This document shows, in pieces, positions 38,017 through 46,543 of a stretch of 64,000 bases of DNA. A model generated the notes under the pieces. The model saw only the letters and a list, made by a program, of their open reading frames with translations, was not told where the DNA came from and did not search any database. A program made the position numbers and the translations under genes. The number at the start of each line of letters is the position of its first letter. Position 1 is the first letter of the stretch. This DNA is from Ochrobactrum sp. CGA5. GTDB taxonomy: Bacteria > Pseudomonadota > Alphaproteobacteria > Rhizobiales > Rhizobiaceae. The DNA is taken from assembly GCF_006345815.1 (NCBI RefSeq), contig NZ_VCIG01000038.1, positions 186,001-250,000 on the forward strand, read 5' to 3'.

Positions 38017-38745
38017 TTAACGCCCCCCGGCAACGTCGATGAATGTTCCGGTCACATAGGCGGGGGCGTCGTTCAGCAGCCAGAAAATGGCTTCCGCGAC
38101 TTCTTCCGCCTTTCCAGCTCTTCCAACCGGTGTACCGGCGCCCAGCCGCGCCGCGCGATGTGGATTACCGCCACTGGCATGAATGTCGGTATCGATCAGG
38201 CCGGGACGAACTGCATTGACGCGAATGCCTTTTGGCGCAAGCTCTTTGGACAGACCAGTAGTCAGCGTGTCCGCAGCGCCTTTCGCGCCGGCATAGTCCA
38301 CGTATTCATACGGTGATCCAAGCCGCGAGGCCATGGACGAAACGATGACGATGGCGCTGCCAGGCTGCAAGCGCCTGGCGGCTTCGCGGGCGCATAGATA
38401 GGTGCCGTAAATGTTCACGTCGAAGATGCTTTTCAGACGATCGGCGCTCATATCCGCAAGAGGCATGGTTTGAGCCACGATACCAGCGTTAAGGACGACG
38501 CCATCTAACGTACCAAGATCGGCCTCTGCCTTGTCGAACATGGCGAGCACGTCTTGTTCGCTGGATATGTCGCCCCGGATCGCAATCGCCATCGCGCCGA
38601 GCTTTGTTGCTTCGGCCACCGTTTGGTGGGCTGCATCTTCGTTTCTTGCGTAGTTGAGAGCAACAGACCAACCTTGCGCCGCACTGCGCAGAACGGTTGC
38701 GCGACCGATGCCGCGGCTGCCACCAGTGATCAGGGCATTCTTCAT
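38017..38745 (-). CDS. Short-chain dehydrogenase/reductase
   Basis: 242 residues. ALITGGSRGIGRATVL is the NAD(P) motif. The catalytic set is Ser in VIVSSMASRLGSPYEY, then Tyr and Lys in YVDYAGAKGA. RPGLIDTDIHASGG and YVTGTFIDVAGGR complete the fold. The sequence resembles glucose/3-oxoacyl-ACP reductase relatives, but the substrate is unknown. The start at 38745 has GGAGGAG four bases upstream; an in-frame ATG seven codons earlier lacks that. Confidence 0.9.
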   Translation of the reverse strand: MKNALITGGSRGIGRATVLRSAAQGWSVALNYARNEDAAHQTVAEATKLGAMAIAIRGDISSEQDVLAMFDKAEADLGTLDGVVLNAGIVAQTMPLADMSADRLKSIFDVNIYGTYLCAREAARRLQPGSAIVIVSSMASRLGSPYEYVDYAGAKGAADTLTTGLSKELAPKGIRVNAVRPGLIDTDIHASGGNPHRAARLGAGTPVGRAGKAEEVAEAIFWLLNDAPAYVTGTFIDVAGGR

Positions 38746-38840
38746 GCTCTCCTCCATGCAATGCATGGCAGAGCTAATCCGATTTGCACGTTGTGTGCAA
38801 AGGAAAGATCATATGAAAATAAATGTATAGGGAAGAAAAA

Positions 38841-38917
<77 letters not shown>

Positions 38918-39220
38918 AACCGGGGAAAGCCTTAGAATATAAAGGATTTTCCCGCAAGCTCTAAAAGCCTCAAAAAAGAACAAAATGCACACAGGTGCGC
39001 GGCGTGGAACAGTTCGGCACTAAAAGGCCCACGCGAATCCCCACGGAGCTTCGCGTTCTGTTCCGGCCCTCAGCGTCATTCTGCTTTCCGTTTTTTCGGC
39101 TTGATTGACGATTCGTCACCAGCCGGTTTCATTGCATCCATGGCAGATCGGATATCGTACCTCGGCTTCGTCGCAATCGCTGCAGTCAAACTATGGATAC
39201 CCTTTGTCCACGAGCGCTAA

Positions 39221-39273
39221 CACTACAGTTGCAAATTCGTCAGGCCGGCATCACGAAGAATGCAACTGTAGTG
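39221..39273. repeat. Long interrupted inverted repeat
   Basis: CACTACAGTTGCA (39221-39233) and TGCAACTGTAGTG (39261-39273) pair perfectly across 27 bases, with imperfect pairing continuing outward (GCT and AGC) and inward (TTCGT and ACGAA). It lies in the 431-base gap between tRNA-Pro and the cytochrome b561 gene, which shows no gene. It may be a MITE-like remnant or a stable RNA fold. Confidence 0.5.
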
Positions 39274-39348
39274 CTAAGCAGGCGCCAGTGGCAGATGGCG
39301 ATAATTCGCCTAATTGTGGGAGGTGTGAATCCTCCCATAGTAGCCCCG

Positions 39349-39879
39349 TCATGGGAGCATTCCTTTTAGAACGTTATCCTTCTTGTAGAAATGATGCCAA
39401 AGAGCAGCAAGAGCATGTATACCTGCAACGATAAGAATGAAATTCGCAAGAAATCCGTGGACTTCTTTCACTGTTCCAGAAAGTTCCCTATTAGGAGCCA
39501 AGAATTGGGGAATGGTGAATATTCCAAAGAACGAAAGTTCATTTCCTCGAAGCTGGGCAAGCCAAACTCCGAGAATAGGAATAAGAACTAGAAGAATGTA
39601 GAGAAGATGATGCGCAGATTTTGCCGCTGTTTTCTCTAGTGGCGACATCGTATCAGGCATCGCAGGCGTGCCGACGAAAGCCCGGACCATAATTCTGTAG
39701 GCTACGAAGACCAGTAGCAGAAGCCCTATCGAAATATGCAGCCACCATACAGTGCTGCGTTCAGGAGACCCATGAGGATAAAAGTCTTCACCAAAAGTTA
39801 CGAGATACGCACAGATCACTAGTAAAAAGACTGACCAGTGCAGAAACTTTTGAACAAGAGTGTATGCGGGGCGTGGCAT
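39349..39879 (-). CDS. Cytochrome b561-type membrane protein
   Basis: 176 residues with four helices carrying heme-ligand histidines: KFLHWSVFLLVICAYLV, WWLHISIGLLLLVFVAY, SAHHLLYILLVLIPILGVW and EVHGFLANFILIVAGIHALAALWHHF. It transfers electrons from quinol or to superoxide-type acceptors. The base composition and codon use are more AT-rich than the neighbours, hinting at transfer. GGAGAAG precedes the start, and a palindrome overlaps the promoter region. Confidence 0.88.
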   Translation of the reverse strand: MPRPAYTLVQKFLHWSVFLLVICAYLVTFGEDFYPHGSPERSTVWWLHISIGLLLLVFVAYRIMVRAFVGTPAMPDTMSPLEKTAAKSAHHLLYILLVLIPILGVWLAQLRGNELSFFGIFTIPQFLAPNRELSGTVKEVHGFLANFILIVAGIHALAALWHHFYKKDNVLKGMLP

Positions 39880-39895
39880 TTGGCTTCTCCAGTTT

Positions 39896-39911
39896 AGAAT
39901 AGTTCTATTCT
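39896..39911 (-). promoter_or_regulatory. Palindrome at the cytochrome b561 promoter
   Basis: AGAATAG and CTATTCT flank TT. The site lies 17 bases upstream of the start codon, a good position for a repressor to block transcription or for a leader hairpin. Regulator unknown. Confidence 0.45.
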
Positions 39912-40117
39912 CTCTTAGATTACGGCGAACGTTTGTCTACTTTTGAGTGAAGTGGATAGATTTTGCATGGGACGTAAGAAATAGCCTTGATGGCAGTTGT
40001 TAGCTTAGTGTAGCGACCGCGAAATTCGGGATGCGAAGACGCGAAGCAAAACACTTCTGAACGGTTCCGAGCAAAGTTAGAGAATTTAACATTCCTCTCC
40101 GATCAGCAAGATCGGCC

Positions 40118-40144
40118 AGCCGTCGCCTTGTGGTGGCGGCTTTT
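40118..40144 (+). terminator. Terminator-like hairpin in the AT-rich patch
   Basis: AGCCGTCGCC and GGTGGCGGCT pair around TTGT with two G-T pairs and are followed by TTT. No complete plus-strand gene precedes it, so it may be left over from a deleted gene. Confidence 0.55.
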
Positions 40145-40162
40145 CCATTGGAGAGAGCATCC

Positions 40163-40267
40163 ATGCTCAAGCCCTCCAAGAAAGAGCTTAAGGCTCTTAA
40201 CGAGATAGCCAACAAATCCACGATCAGCGCTGGCGCCCTAAGCAGGCTAGACCATAGCAGGTGCTAG
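40163..40267 (+). CDS. Very short ORF, possible gene remnant
   Basis: 34 codons starting MLKPSKKELKALNEIA, with GAGAGAG upstream of the ATG and rich in Lys and Leu. Its length, isolation and the terminator-like hairpin just upstream suggest the start of a truncated gene rather than a working one. I recognise no family. Confidence 0.25.
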   Translation: MLKPSKKELKALNEIANKSTISAGALSRLDHSRC

Positions 40268-40325
40268 CCAGATTAGTGATCTATCAAGTTTTAGCCGCCC
40301 TCAAAAGGCGAAGCATCCGGCAACA

Positions 40326-41648
40326 TCAATGAGGGCTGTCGTGGCGCATACCGCGAGTTGCAAATTGCTGCTCTCCTGATCGTTCTCTGAGCTTGAGTGA
40401 AAGGTGATATTTATGTTCCAGCCCTGCACACCCCCATATGATCCCGAAAAGTAGATAAAAATGGCGCCAGTGATCGGTATCGATGACATTGCCGATCAGA
40501 ACATGCCCGAGATAGGTTGCGTATGCGACCAGCAGAAAAGGCTGCCACGGACGATTGCGGAACAGGAGCTTGAGACCTATCCCGAGCGTAAGGAATGTCA
40601 GCGTCAGAAAAGCGATGAAGCCGATCCAGCCATAGTCGAGCACTGCCTTAAGCCATATGTTGTGTGTATCCTCACCGAACATCGGCCCGAACTCGAGCGG
40701 GCCTATGCCGAGCGGATGTTGTGTGGCGAGGATCATTCCAAGCCAGTGCCGGGCGAAGCGACCAAGTCTTGCGCTGTCATAGCTTTGTTCGAGACGCGCG
40801 CGCTCGCGGAAGAAATCGCCCATGCCGGGAATTTGCAGAATAATAAGGATCGCGAGAATGATTGTCACGATTGCGAGCAGAGCGATCAGTATCAGGCGCA
40901 GCCGAAAGCGGTCGCTGTTGCTTTGTAGGAACAGGACGCCGAACAGGATCGCGAAGGAAAGGGGAACCATCGCCCATGCCGCACGGGAGAAGGATACCAG
41001 AACGCCGAGCGTGAGCAGACAGCAGAACGGCAGATAAACCATGACATCACGTACGCCGCCGCGCATGATGCGGTAAAGCGTCCAAGTCAGAGGCAAAATC
41101 AGGAAAGGTCCGTAAACGTTGGGGTCCTGAAATGCGCCCTGCGCACGTCCGTAGCGAGTGAAGATTTCGGCGCCCGGAAAAAGACCCAGATAGCCAGCAA
41201 TACCGAGGATGGAAGAAAGCACGCCGACAAGGAGATAGGCATTGAAGATGGTTTTCAAACGCCGGTAGTCCCCCTCGATGGCGGCGGCAAAGAACACGGA
41301 CGTGATAGCCAGAAAAAGCGAAACGGCGATGTAGAGCGGCGCTTTCTTGACGTCAGCCATCTGCATGACGGATATCATGCCGCCGAAATTGAACACGACA
41401 AACAGAGCGAGAAGCACGAGACTGGTGCGCGTCAATCGCAATCCGCACAGCAATGCCAGCGCAATCAGGCAAACCATGTAGAGTTCATAGGGAGCCGGTT
41501 CGCTCATCACGAAACCGAGCAGAAAAACGCCCAAGCCTATTGCAATATTGGCGACAAGACGATTGAGCGCGCGTTTGCGCGATACATCCGCCAGCAGCAT
41601 CACGGCTGGACGTGAATTGCCGTCAAACCGTTGTGCCGCGCTGGTCAA
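40326..41648 (-). CDS. O-antigen ligase/polymerase-like membrane protein
   Basis: 440 residues with about 10-12 membrane helices and a large periplasmic loop near residue 290-350 (LGIGPLEFGPMFGEDTHNIWLKAVLDYGWIG), the pattern of the Wzy/WaaL (PF04932-type) family. It probably polymerises or ligates the exopolysaccharide repeat. It overlaps the upstream glycosylphosphotransferase gene by four bases (ATGA), so both are co-translated. Confidence 0.85.
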   Translation of the reverse strand: MTSAAQRFDGNSRPAVMLLADVSRKRALNRLVANIAIGLGVFLLGFVMSEPAPYELYMVCLIALALLCGLRLTRTSLVLLALFVVFNFGGMISVMQMADVKKAPLYIAVSLFLAITSVFFAAAIEGDYRRLKTIFNAYLLVGVLSSILGIAGYLGLFPGAEIFTRYGRAQGAFQDPNVYGPFLILPLTWTLYRIMRGGVRDVMVYLPFCCLLTLGVLVSFSRAAWAMVPLSFAILFGVLFLQSNSDRFRLRLILIALLAIVTIILAILIILQIPGMGDFFRERARLEQSYDSARLGRFARHWLGMILATQHPLGIGPLEFGPMFGEDTHNIWLKAVLDYGWIGFIAFLTLTFLTLGIGLKLLFRNRPWQPFLLVAYATYLGHVLIGNVIDTDHWRHFYLLFGIIWGCAGLEHKYHLSLKLRERSGEQQFATRGMRHDSPH

Positions 41649-43195
41649 TAGGCATTTTCCGTGTTGAGAAGACGTATCGGCGTCAGGAACAGAATCTTGA
41701 GATCGAGCCAGAGCGACCAGTTCTCGATATAATAAAGATCGAATTCCGTGCGCATGCGGATCTTGTTTTCATTGTCGATTTCGCCGCGCCAGCCATTGAT
41801 CTGCGCCCAGCCGGTAACACCTGGCTTCACGCGGTGACGCGCGAAATAGCCGTCGACAACCTCGTTATAGAGCACATTATGTGAATGGGCTGCGACCGCG
41901 TGCGGGCGCGGACCGACCAGCGATAGAGAACCGGCGAGAACATTGAAGAACTGTGGCAGTTCATCAATGGAAGCTTTGCGGATGAAACGCCCGACGCGGG
42001 TCACGCGAGGGTCATCCTTCGTAACAGCCTGCTTGGCGGTCGGGTCGCACATCTCGGTGTACATAGACCGGAACTTCCAGACATTGATGACTTCATTATT
42101 GAAGCCATGCCGCTTCTGTTTGAAGATCACAGGGCCGTTGCTGTCCAGTTTGATGGCGATTGCGGTGCCGACCATGATCGGCGACAGAAGAATGATACCA
42201 AAAATGCTGAAGACAACGTCGAAGACTCGTTTGGCGACGGAATCCCAATCATTGATGGGTTTGTCGAAAATGTCCAACATCGGCACCGCGCCGACATAGG
42301 AATATGAACGCGGACGGAACCGCAGGTGGTTATTGAGCGCGGACAGCCGGATGTCGACCGGAAGAACCCAAAGCTTTTTGAGCAGGGCGAGCACACGGGC
42401 TTCGGCGCTGATCGGGAGCGACACGATCAGCATATCGATGTGAGCGATACGGGCGAACTCGATCAGCTCGTTGATATTGCCAAGCTTCGGATAGCCCGCA
42501 ACGATAGGTGGAGAGCGCTTGTCGTCGCGGTCATCGAAGATGCCGCAGATGCGGATATCATTGTCGGGCTGCTGTTCGAGCGAGCGAATGAGTGCTTCCG
42601 CATTGGGACCACCGCCCACGATAACGGCGCGGCGCTCCATAGTGCCGTTACGTGCCCAGCGCTTGATCTTCCATGCGATGAAAACACGGGAAATCAACAG
42701 CACTACACAGGCACTGATCGCCCAGTAGACAAACCAGCCGCGTGAGAAATCGGACGAAGCTTTCATCAGGAAGCCGGCAATGGCAAGGGTGCCAAGCACG
42801 GCTGCCCAACTAATGAAAAGCCGTCGCAGATAGCGACCGGGGCTGCGTAACACGTTTATCTGATAGCCATCATTGAATTCCATCAGCAAGACGAAAAGCG
42901 CGCCCCCGGCCAGCATGATCAGCGGGTAATAGAGGATCAGATGCGTGCGGATACCGACATAGAGCAGGAAACTGAGAATGCCGCAGAAAAAGACAATCCC
43001 GAACTCCACCATACGCATGACGCCGCTCAACATCAGTGGCGAAAACGTATCGCGCTGATATTGCTCAGCCATCTGGCGTGCCAGTGGGCTGAGTTCTACT
43101 GGATCCTTCGGTTTGGAATCTTGCCCAGAAGTTGGCTTGCTGCTGGCTTCTATGGCTTTGCGGCCAAAAGGAGAAAGCGCATCATTGTCTCGCAC
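41645..43195 (-). CDS. Polyprenyl-phosphate glycosyl-1-phosphate transferase
   Basis: 516 residues. The N-terminal half has four to five membrane helices and a Rossmann-like domain (RRAVIVGGGPNAEALIRSL). The C-terminal third is the WbaP/ExoY catalytic domain: KRVFDVVFSIFGIILLSPIM, KFRSMYTE, RKASIDELPQFFNVLAGSLSLVGPRPH and RHRVKPGVTGWAQINGWRGE. It loads the first sugar phosphate on undecaprenyl phosphate. Translation starts at GTG with AGGGG seven bases upstream. Confidence 0.92.
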   Translation of the reverse strand: MRDNDALSPFGRKAIEASSKPTSGQDSKPKDPVELSPLARQMAEQYQRDTFSPLMLSGVMRMVEFGIVFFCGILSFLLYVGIRTHLILYYPLIMLAGGALFVLLMEFNDGYQINVLRSPGRYLRRLFISWAAVLGTLAIAGFLMKASSDFSRGWFVYWAISACVVLLISRVFIAWKIKRWARNGTMERRAVIVGGGPNAEALIRSLEQQPDNDIRICGIFDDRDDKRSPPIVAGYPKLGNINELIEFARIAHIDMLIVSLPISAEARVLALLKKLWVLPVDIRLSALNNHLRFRPRSYSYVGAVPMLDIFDKPINDWDSVAKRVFDVVFSIFGIILLSPIMVGTAIAIKLDSNGPVIFKQKRHGFNNEVINVWKFRSMYTEMCDPTAKQAVTKDDPRVTRVGRFIRKASIDELPQFFNVLAGSLSLVGPRPHAVAAHSHNVLYNEVVDGYFARHRVKPGVTGWAQINGWRGEIDNENKIRMRTEFDLYYIENWSLWLDLKILFLTPIRLLNTENAY

Positions 43196-43735
43196 AACAT
43201 TGCCCCTGATCGTGAACTGATAGCCTGTTAATTAGACCGAGAGTCCTAAGCAGAATATAAACATCGCATGTCAAGCTTTTTGCTTAGGTAAACACTCAAT
43301 TAAATACTCAATTGAAAGCCATTATTGTTAGCAATTACTAAAATAACATGCGTGATGCCCATACCGCCATAGCATTGGCGACGAGACGAGGCTACGGCGG
43401 TTGTCGCAATCCAAGCCAACGCAAGACTTGCCTTGTATAACTATATTGCCTAGGACGGTGATATGAAACCGTTGGACGATAAAGTTGCAAGCGGCATTTT
43501 GCCGTCGAACTGTTCGGCACATGTTGCCGTCAACAGGCCTGCTTTGTTTCCACTCCTGATCGGCACCAGATCGGACGATGTCATGGGGTTGCTGCGCGCC
43601 TGACCGCACAGCGACCCAAAAAATCCTGACGAGAGCAATTCACGCTGCGATCTTGCAAGGTCGCATTAACTGTTTGTTTTAATGCGCTTTATCCATCCCG
43701 GTTCTGGGGCTTCGGACGGCGCTCAAGGGTTGATC
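43196..43735. other. AT-rich control region inside the exopolysaccharide cluster
   Basis: A 540-base divergent gap without a convincing gene. CCTAAGCA (43245-43252) and TGCTTAGG (43281-43288) form an inverted repeat. ACTCAATT occurs twice with a 12-base period (43294-43301 and 43306-43313). The strong AT content around 43250-43345 resembles regions bound by nucleoid-like regulators. It probably carries the promoters of both flanking genes. Confidence 0.5.
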
Positions 43736-44467
43736 ATGACTATCTGGGCCGAACTGGCTAGAGCGGGCAATCATGCCGGCGATGAAATTTTGTTGCGAAA
43801 ACGCGGTTACATCTACGAAATCCGTTATAACGGCCTGGAATTGATGTCTAATGTCAATTTTCAGTCAGAGACGGTGCTGGCCGAAAGATCGCTTCGTCTG
43901 CACGGACGGCCAGTGTCGCATATGCTCATCGGTGGACTTGGAATGGGCTTCACGCTTCGGGCTGCACTCGATTTGCTGTGCCCGGATTCCAGGGTCACTG
44001 TTTGCGAACTCGTCCCGGAGATCGTGGACTGGAACCGGACCTATATTGGGCATCTCGCTGATCATCCATTGAACGATCCTCGCGTCGAGGTCCGGGTTGC
44101 CGACGTTATGGATGTTCTTCGCACGGAACCAGACAAATACGATGCCATATTGATGGATACGGATAACGGGCCGGACTTTACTGTTCGGTCGGCTAATGGA
44201 GCAATCTACCAGGATGATGGTCTGAGACTGGTGAAAAGGGCGCTGAAACCAAACGGCATCGCCGCATTTTGGTCGGCAACCATATCAGACCCGTTTGAAG
44301 ACAAGCTCGATACGCTGCCTTGGGAATGGCAGCGGGAGGACATCTCGCTCATTGGCGGGCGTGCGGATGCCTTCCACCATATCTACTTTGCCGCGCGGGG
44401 TGGATTTCGATCCCAGTTTGAACGGTCGCTCTCTGCATCAGAACCTTTCGCTGCAATGGCGGACTGA
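43736..44467 (+). CDS. Spermidine-synthase-like Rossmann-fold protein
   Basis: 243 residues from MTIWAELARAG (or 261 from 43682). MLIGGLGMGFTLRAALDL is the nucleotide loop, VCELVPEIVDWNRTYIG carries the acidic ribose ligand, and YDAILMDTDNGPDF the active-site aspartates of the SpeE fold. It lacks recognisable substrate residues of true spermidine synthases. It sits alone on the plus strand between exopolysaccharide genes, so a link to polymer modification is possible. Start uncertain. Confidence 0.75.
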   Translation: MTIWAELARAGNHAGDEILLRKRGYIYEIRYNGLELMSNVNFQSETVLAERSLRLHGRPVSHMLIGGLGMGFTLRAALDLLCPDSRVTVCELVPEIVDWNRTYIGHLADHPLNDPRVEVRVADVMDVLRTEPDKYDAILMDTDNGPDFTVRSANGAIYQDDGLRLVKRALKPNGIAAFWSATISDPFEDKLDTLPWEWQREDISLIGGRADAFHHIYFAARGGFRSQFERSLSASEPFAAMAD

Positions 44468-44478
44468 GGGAAGCCCCT

Positions 44479-45642
44479 TCAATCTTCCGGTGCTGTTCGG
44501 TCTGGATGGGCTTCGTAGTATATCGTCTCGATCGAGTGCGCCATGGATTGCAGGCTGAAACGCTCATGCAGCCGTGTCATATCGGGCATCGCAGCGCGAA
44601 ATGTTGCCATATCTTCTGCAACATCCTGCATCTTGTTCGCGAGTGTATCTTCCTCAGGCTCCACCAGTGCCGCCGACTGTGGTCCGAAGACTTCGGGAAT
44701 GCCGCCGACATTGCTGGCGATGACGGGCTTCGCGGCGGCCAGTGCCTCGAGAACGATATAGGGGAACGCTTCGGCGCGCGATGGAATTACCATTATCCGC
44801 CCCAAAGCAAACGCGTCTCGCGCAGCCATTCCGGGCAGAAAGCGTATTTGCCCGGAAACTCCCAGCTTGGCGGCAAGATTGACGAAATCGGGCTTTTCCG
44901 TCCCGTCTCCCACCATTGTTGCGGTGAAATTGCGCTGATGCTGGTCTTGCAGCCGCGCAAGGGCACGAATCAGAAGGTCCGGCCCCTTCAGTTCGCGCAT
45001 GGTGCCGACAAAGAGAAAATCGCTGGCATCGGGCGCGTCTGCGACAGGTATGAATTCGTCCTCGCCTAAGCCGTTATAAACGACGGCATAGAGGCCGTAG
45101 GGCCGTCCTACCTTTTCTTCGTATATACGCTTTTCAAAGTTGGAAACGAACATCACCGCATCGGTGATCGGAGCCAGCATTCTCTCGACCAGAAAGACGG
45201 CGCCGCCGCGGCGCGTCTTGCGATCGAAATGCAGGCTACCGCCATGCGGCGAATAGATACGGGCTACGCGAGACCTGAAAACCCGTAAGGCTGAGCCGAA
45301 CAATCGCGCATAGACACCGCCTTTGGCGCCGTGTCCGTGCAATATGTCCGGCCGCAATTTCTTGATGATACGATATGTTTTAAACGCTGCCGCTGCGTCG
45401 CCAAGTCCGACGTGGCGCTGCATGGCAATGCGATGAAGGCCGAGCGCGAGCTTGGGCCGTAACTTTTCCAAGAGTGCGTCTTCGCGCGGACCACCTGTCG
45501 TTGCGTCGCACACGATGCCGACTGCGTGGCCATTTTCCGCTTGCAGGCCCACGAGATCGCGAACGTGACGGAAGAGCCCGCCGGTCGGCTCGCGAAAACA
45601 GTGGACGATACGCAGTGGGGAGGCATTGGTGTCATCAGCCAT
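44479..45642 (-). CDS. GT4-family glycosyltransferase
   Basis: 387 residues of the GT-B fold. HCFREPTGGLFRHVRDLVGLQAENGHAVGIV opens the acceptor domain. The donor domain holds FVGTMRELKGPDLLIRAL, and SRAEAFPYIVLEALAAAKPVIASNVGGIPEV with the E-x7-E motif. It adds a sugar from a nucleotide or polyprenyl donor; no specificity can be read. It lies nine bases downstream of the export gene and is the only glycosyltransferase in the cluster. Confidence 0.9.
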   Translation of the reverse strand: MADDTNASPLRIVHCFREPTGGLFRHVRDLVGLQAENGHAVGIVCDATTGGPREDALLEKLRPKLALGLHRIAMQRHVGLGDAAAAFKTYRIIKKLRPDILHGHGAKGGVYARLFGSALRVFRSRVARIYSPHGGSLHFDRKTRRGGAVFLVERMLAPITDAVMFVSNFEKRIYEEKVGRPYGLYAVVYNGLGEDEFIPVADAPDASDFLFVGTMRELKGPDLLIRALARLQDQHQRNFTATMVGDGTEKPDFVNLAAKLGVSGQIRFLPGMAARDAFALGRIMVIPSRAEAFPYIVLEALAAAKPVIASNVGGIPEVFGPQSAALVEPEEDTLANKMQDVAEDMATFRAAMPDMTRLHERFSLQSMAHSIETIYYEAHPDRTAPED

Positions 45643-45651
45643 CAATCGCCA

Positions 45652-46242
45652 TCAGAACAGACGTTCGCGCACATATATCGTGTCGCCCGGCAGGATAGGA
45701 TCGGAAATCAGCACACGCCCGGTAAGAACCTTGCCGTTGAACTGACGCGTAATATCTATGTTCTCCTGATTGGCGCGAGGGCTGAAACCACCCGCGGCGG
45801 CGATTGCCTTTTGCGCGGTCATGCCAGGAACATAGGAATACTGGCCAGCGGCGCCGACTTCGCCCATCACGAAGATCGGGCGATAGCGGTCGATTTCAAC
45901 ACTGACATCTGGATCACGCAGATATCCGCCGCGCAGCTTTGATGCGATCATGCCTTCGAGCTGTTTGGATGTCTTGCCACGTGCCGGAATGCTGCCGACG
46001 AGCGGGAAGGCGATATAGCCAGCCTGATCGACACTATAGGTGTTTGTAAGGCTTGGTTGTTCGAAAACCGTGATGCGCACGCGATCACCGGCGTCCAGCA
46101 TGTAAGGCTGGTTCAGCGCTTCGTGGAAAGCAGGCGGGGCAGGGCGATAGCTGGAACAGGCGGAAAGCGTCATGGCGGCAAGGCCTAGCGCCACAAGCAG
46201 AACATGGCCTTTGCGCTTGTTATGAGTTGTCTTCGCCGTCAT
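45652..46242 (-). CDS. Wza-like polysaccharide export lipoprotein
   Basis: 196 residues. A lipoprotein signal ends at AAMTLSAC. The Poly_export domain reads LDAGDRVRITVFEQPSLTNTYSVDQAGYIAFPLVGSIPARGKTSKQLEGMI, then an SLBB-type part FVMGEVGAAGQYSYVPGMTAQKAIAAAGGF. It is short compared with E. coli Wza, as in ExoF/KpsD-like members of alphaproteobacteria. It would form or dock to the outer-membrane channel and diverges from the co-polymerase gene. Confidence 0.92.
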   Translation of the reverse strand: MTAKTTHNKRKGHVLLVALGLAAMTLSACSSYRPAPPAFHEALNQPYMLDAGDRVRITVFEQPSLTNTYSVDQAGYIAFPLVGSIPARGKTSKQLEGMIASKLRGGYLRDPDVSVEIDRYRPIFVMGEVGAAGQYSYVPGMTAQKAIAAAGGFSPRANQENIDITRQFNGKVLTGRVLISDPILPGDTIYVRERLF

Positions 46243-46543
46243 CTTCCGCCTCGGTTCTTCCGAAAAGCAATATGTCTTACGAACGCAATCGACGCAGTAT
46301 TGACAGCGCGATTACGAATATCGGTTGCAAGCGTTATCGATTGATTAGGGTTAATGGCTGGTAAAGAAGACAGAGGTTGGCACAAAATCTTTATGTCTCA
46401 CCTGTCACCGGGGGCTTATCCTGTTTAACCCTCTGGTTACCTTGTTCCTTTACCTTCCGGCCAGGTTCGGGGGTGCATTACCCCATGCGGGCGAGAGCGA
46501 TCATGCGCGCAGGCGCACTCGCGAAGTCCATGGAGAATGGGGA
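46243..46543. other. Divergent promoter region between export and co-polymerase genes
   Basis: About 300 bases with no gene. A GGGGT-GCATT-ACCCC hairpin lies about 65 bases before the co-polymerase start. No JUMPstart element was found. Confidence 0.4.

Noticed and set aside
46243-46543. JUMPstart/ops element in the polysaccharide locus
   Set aside because: No GGCGGTAGC-type sequence found.
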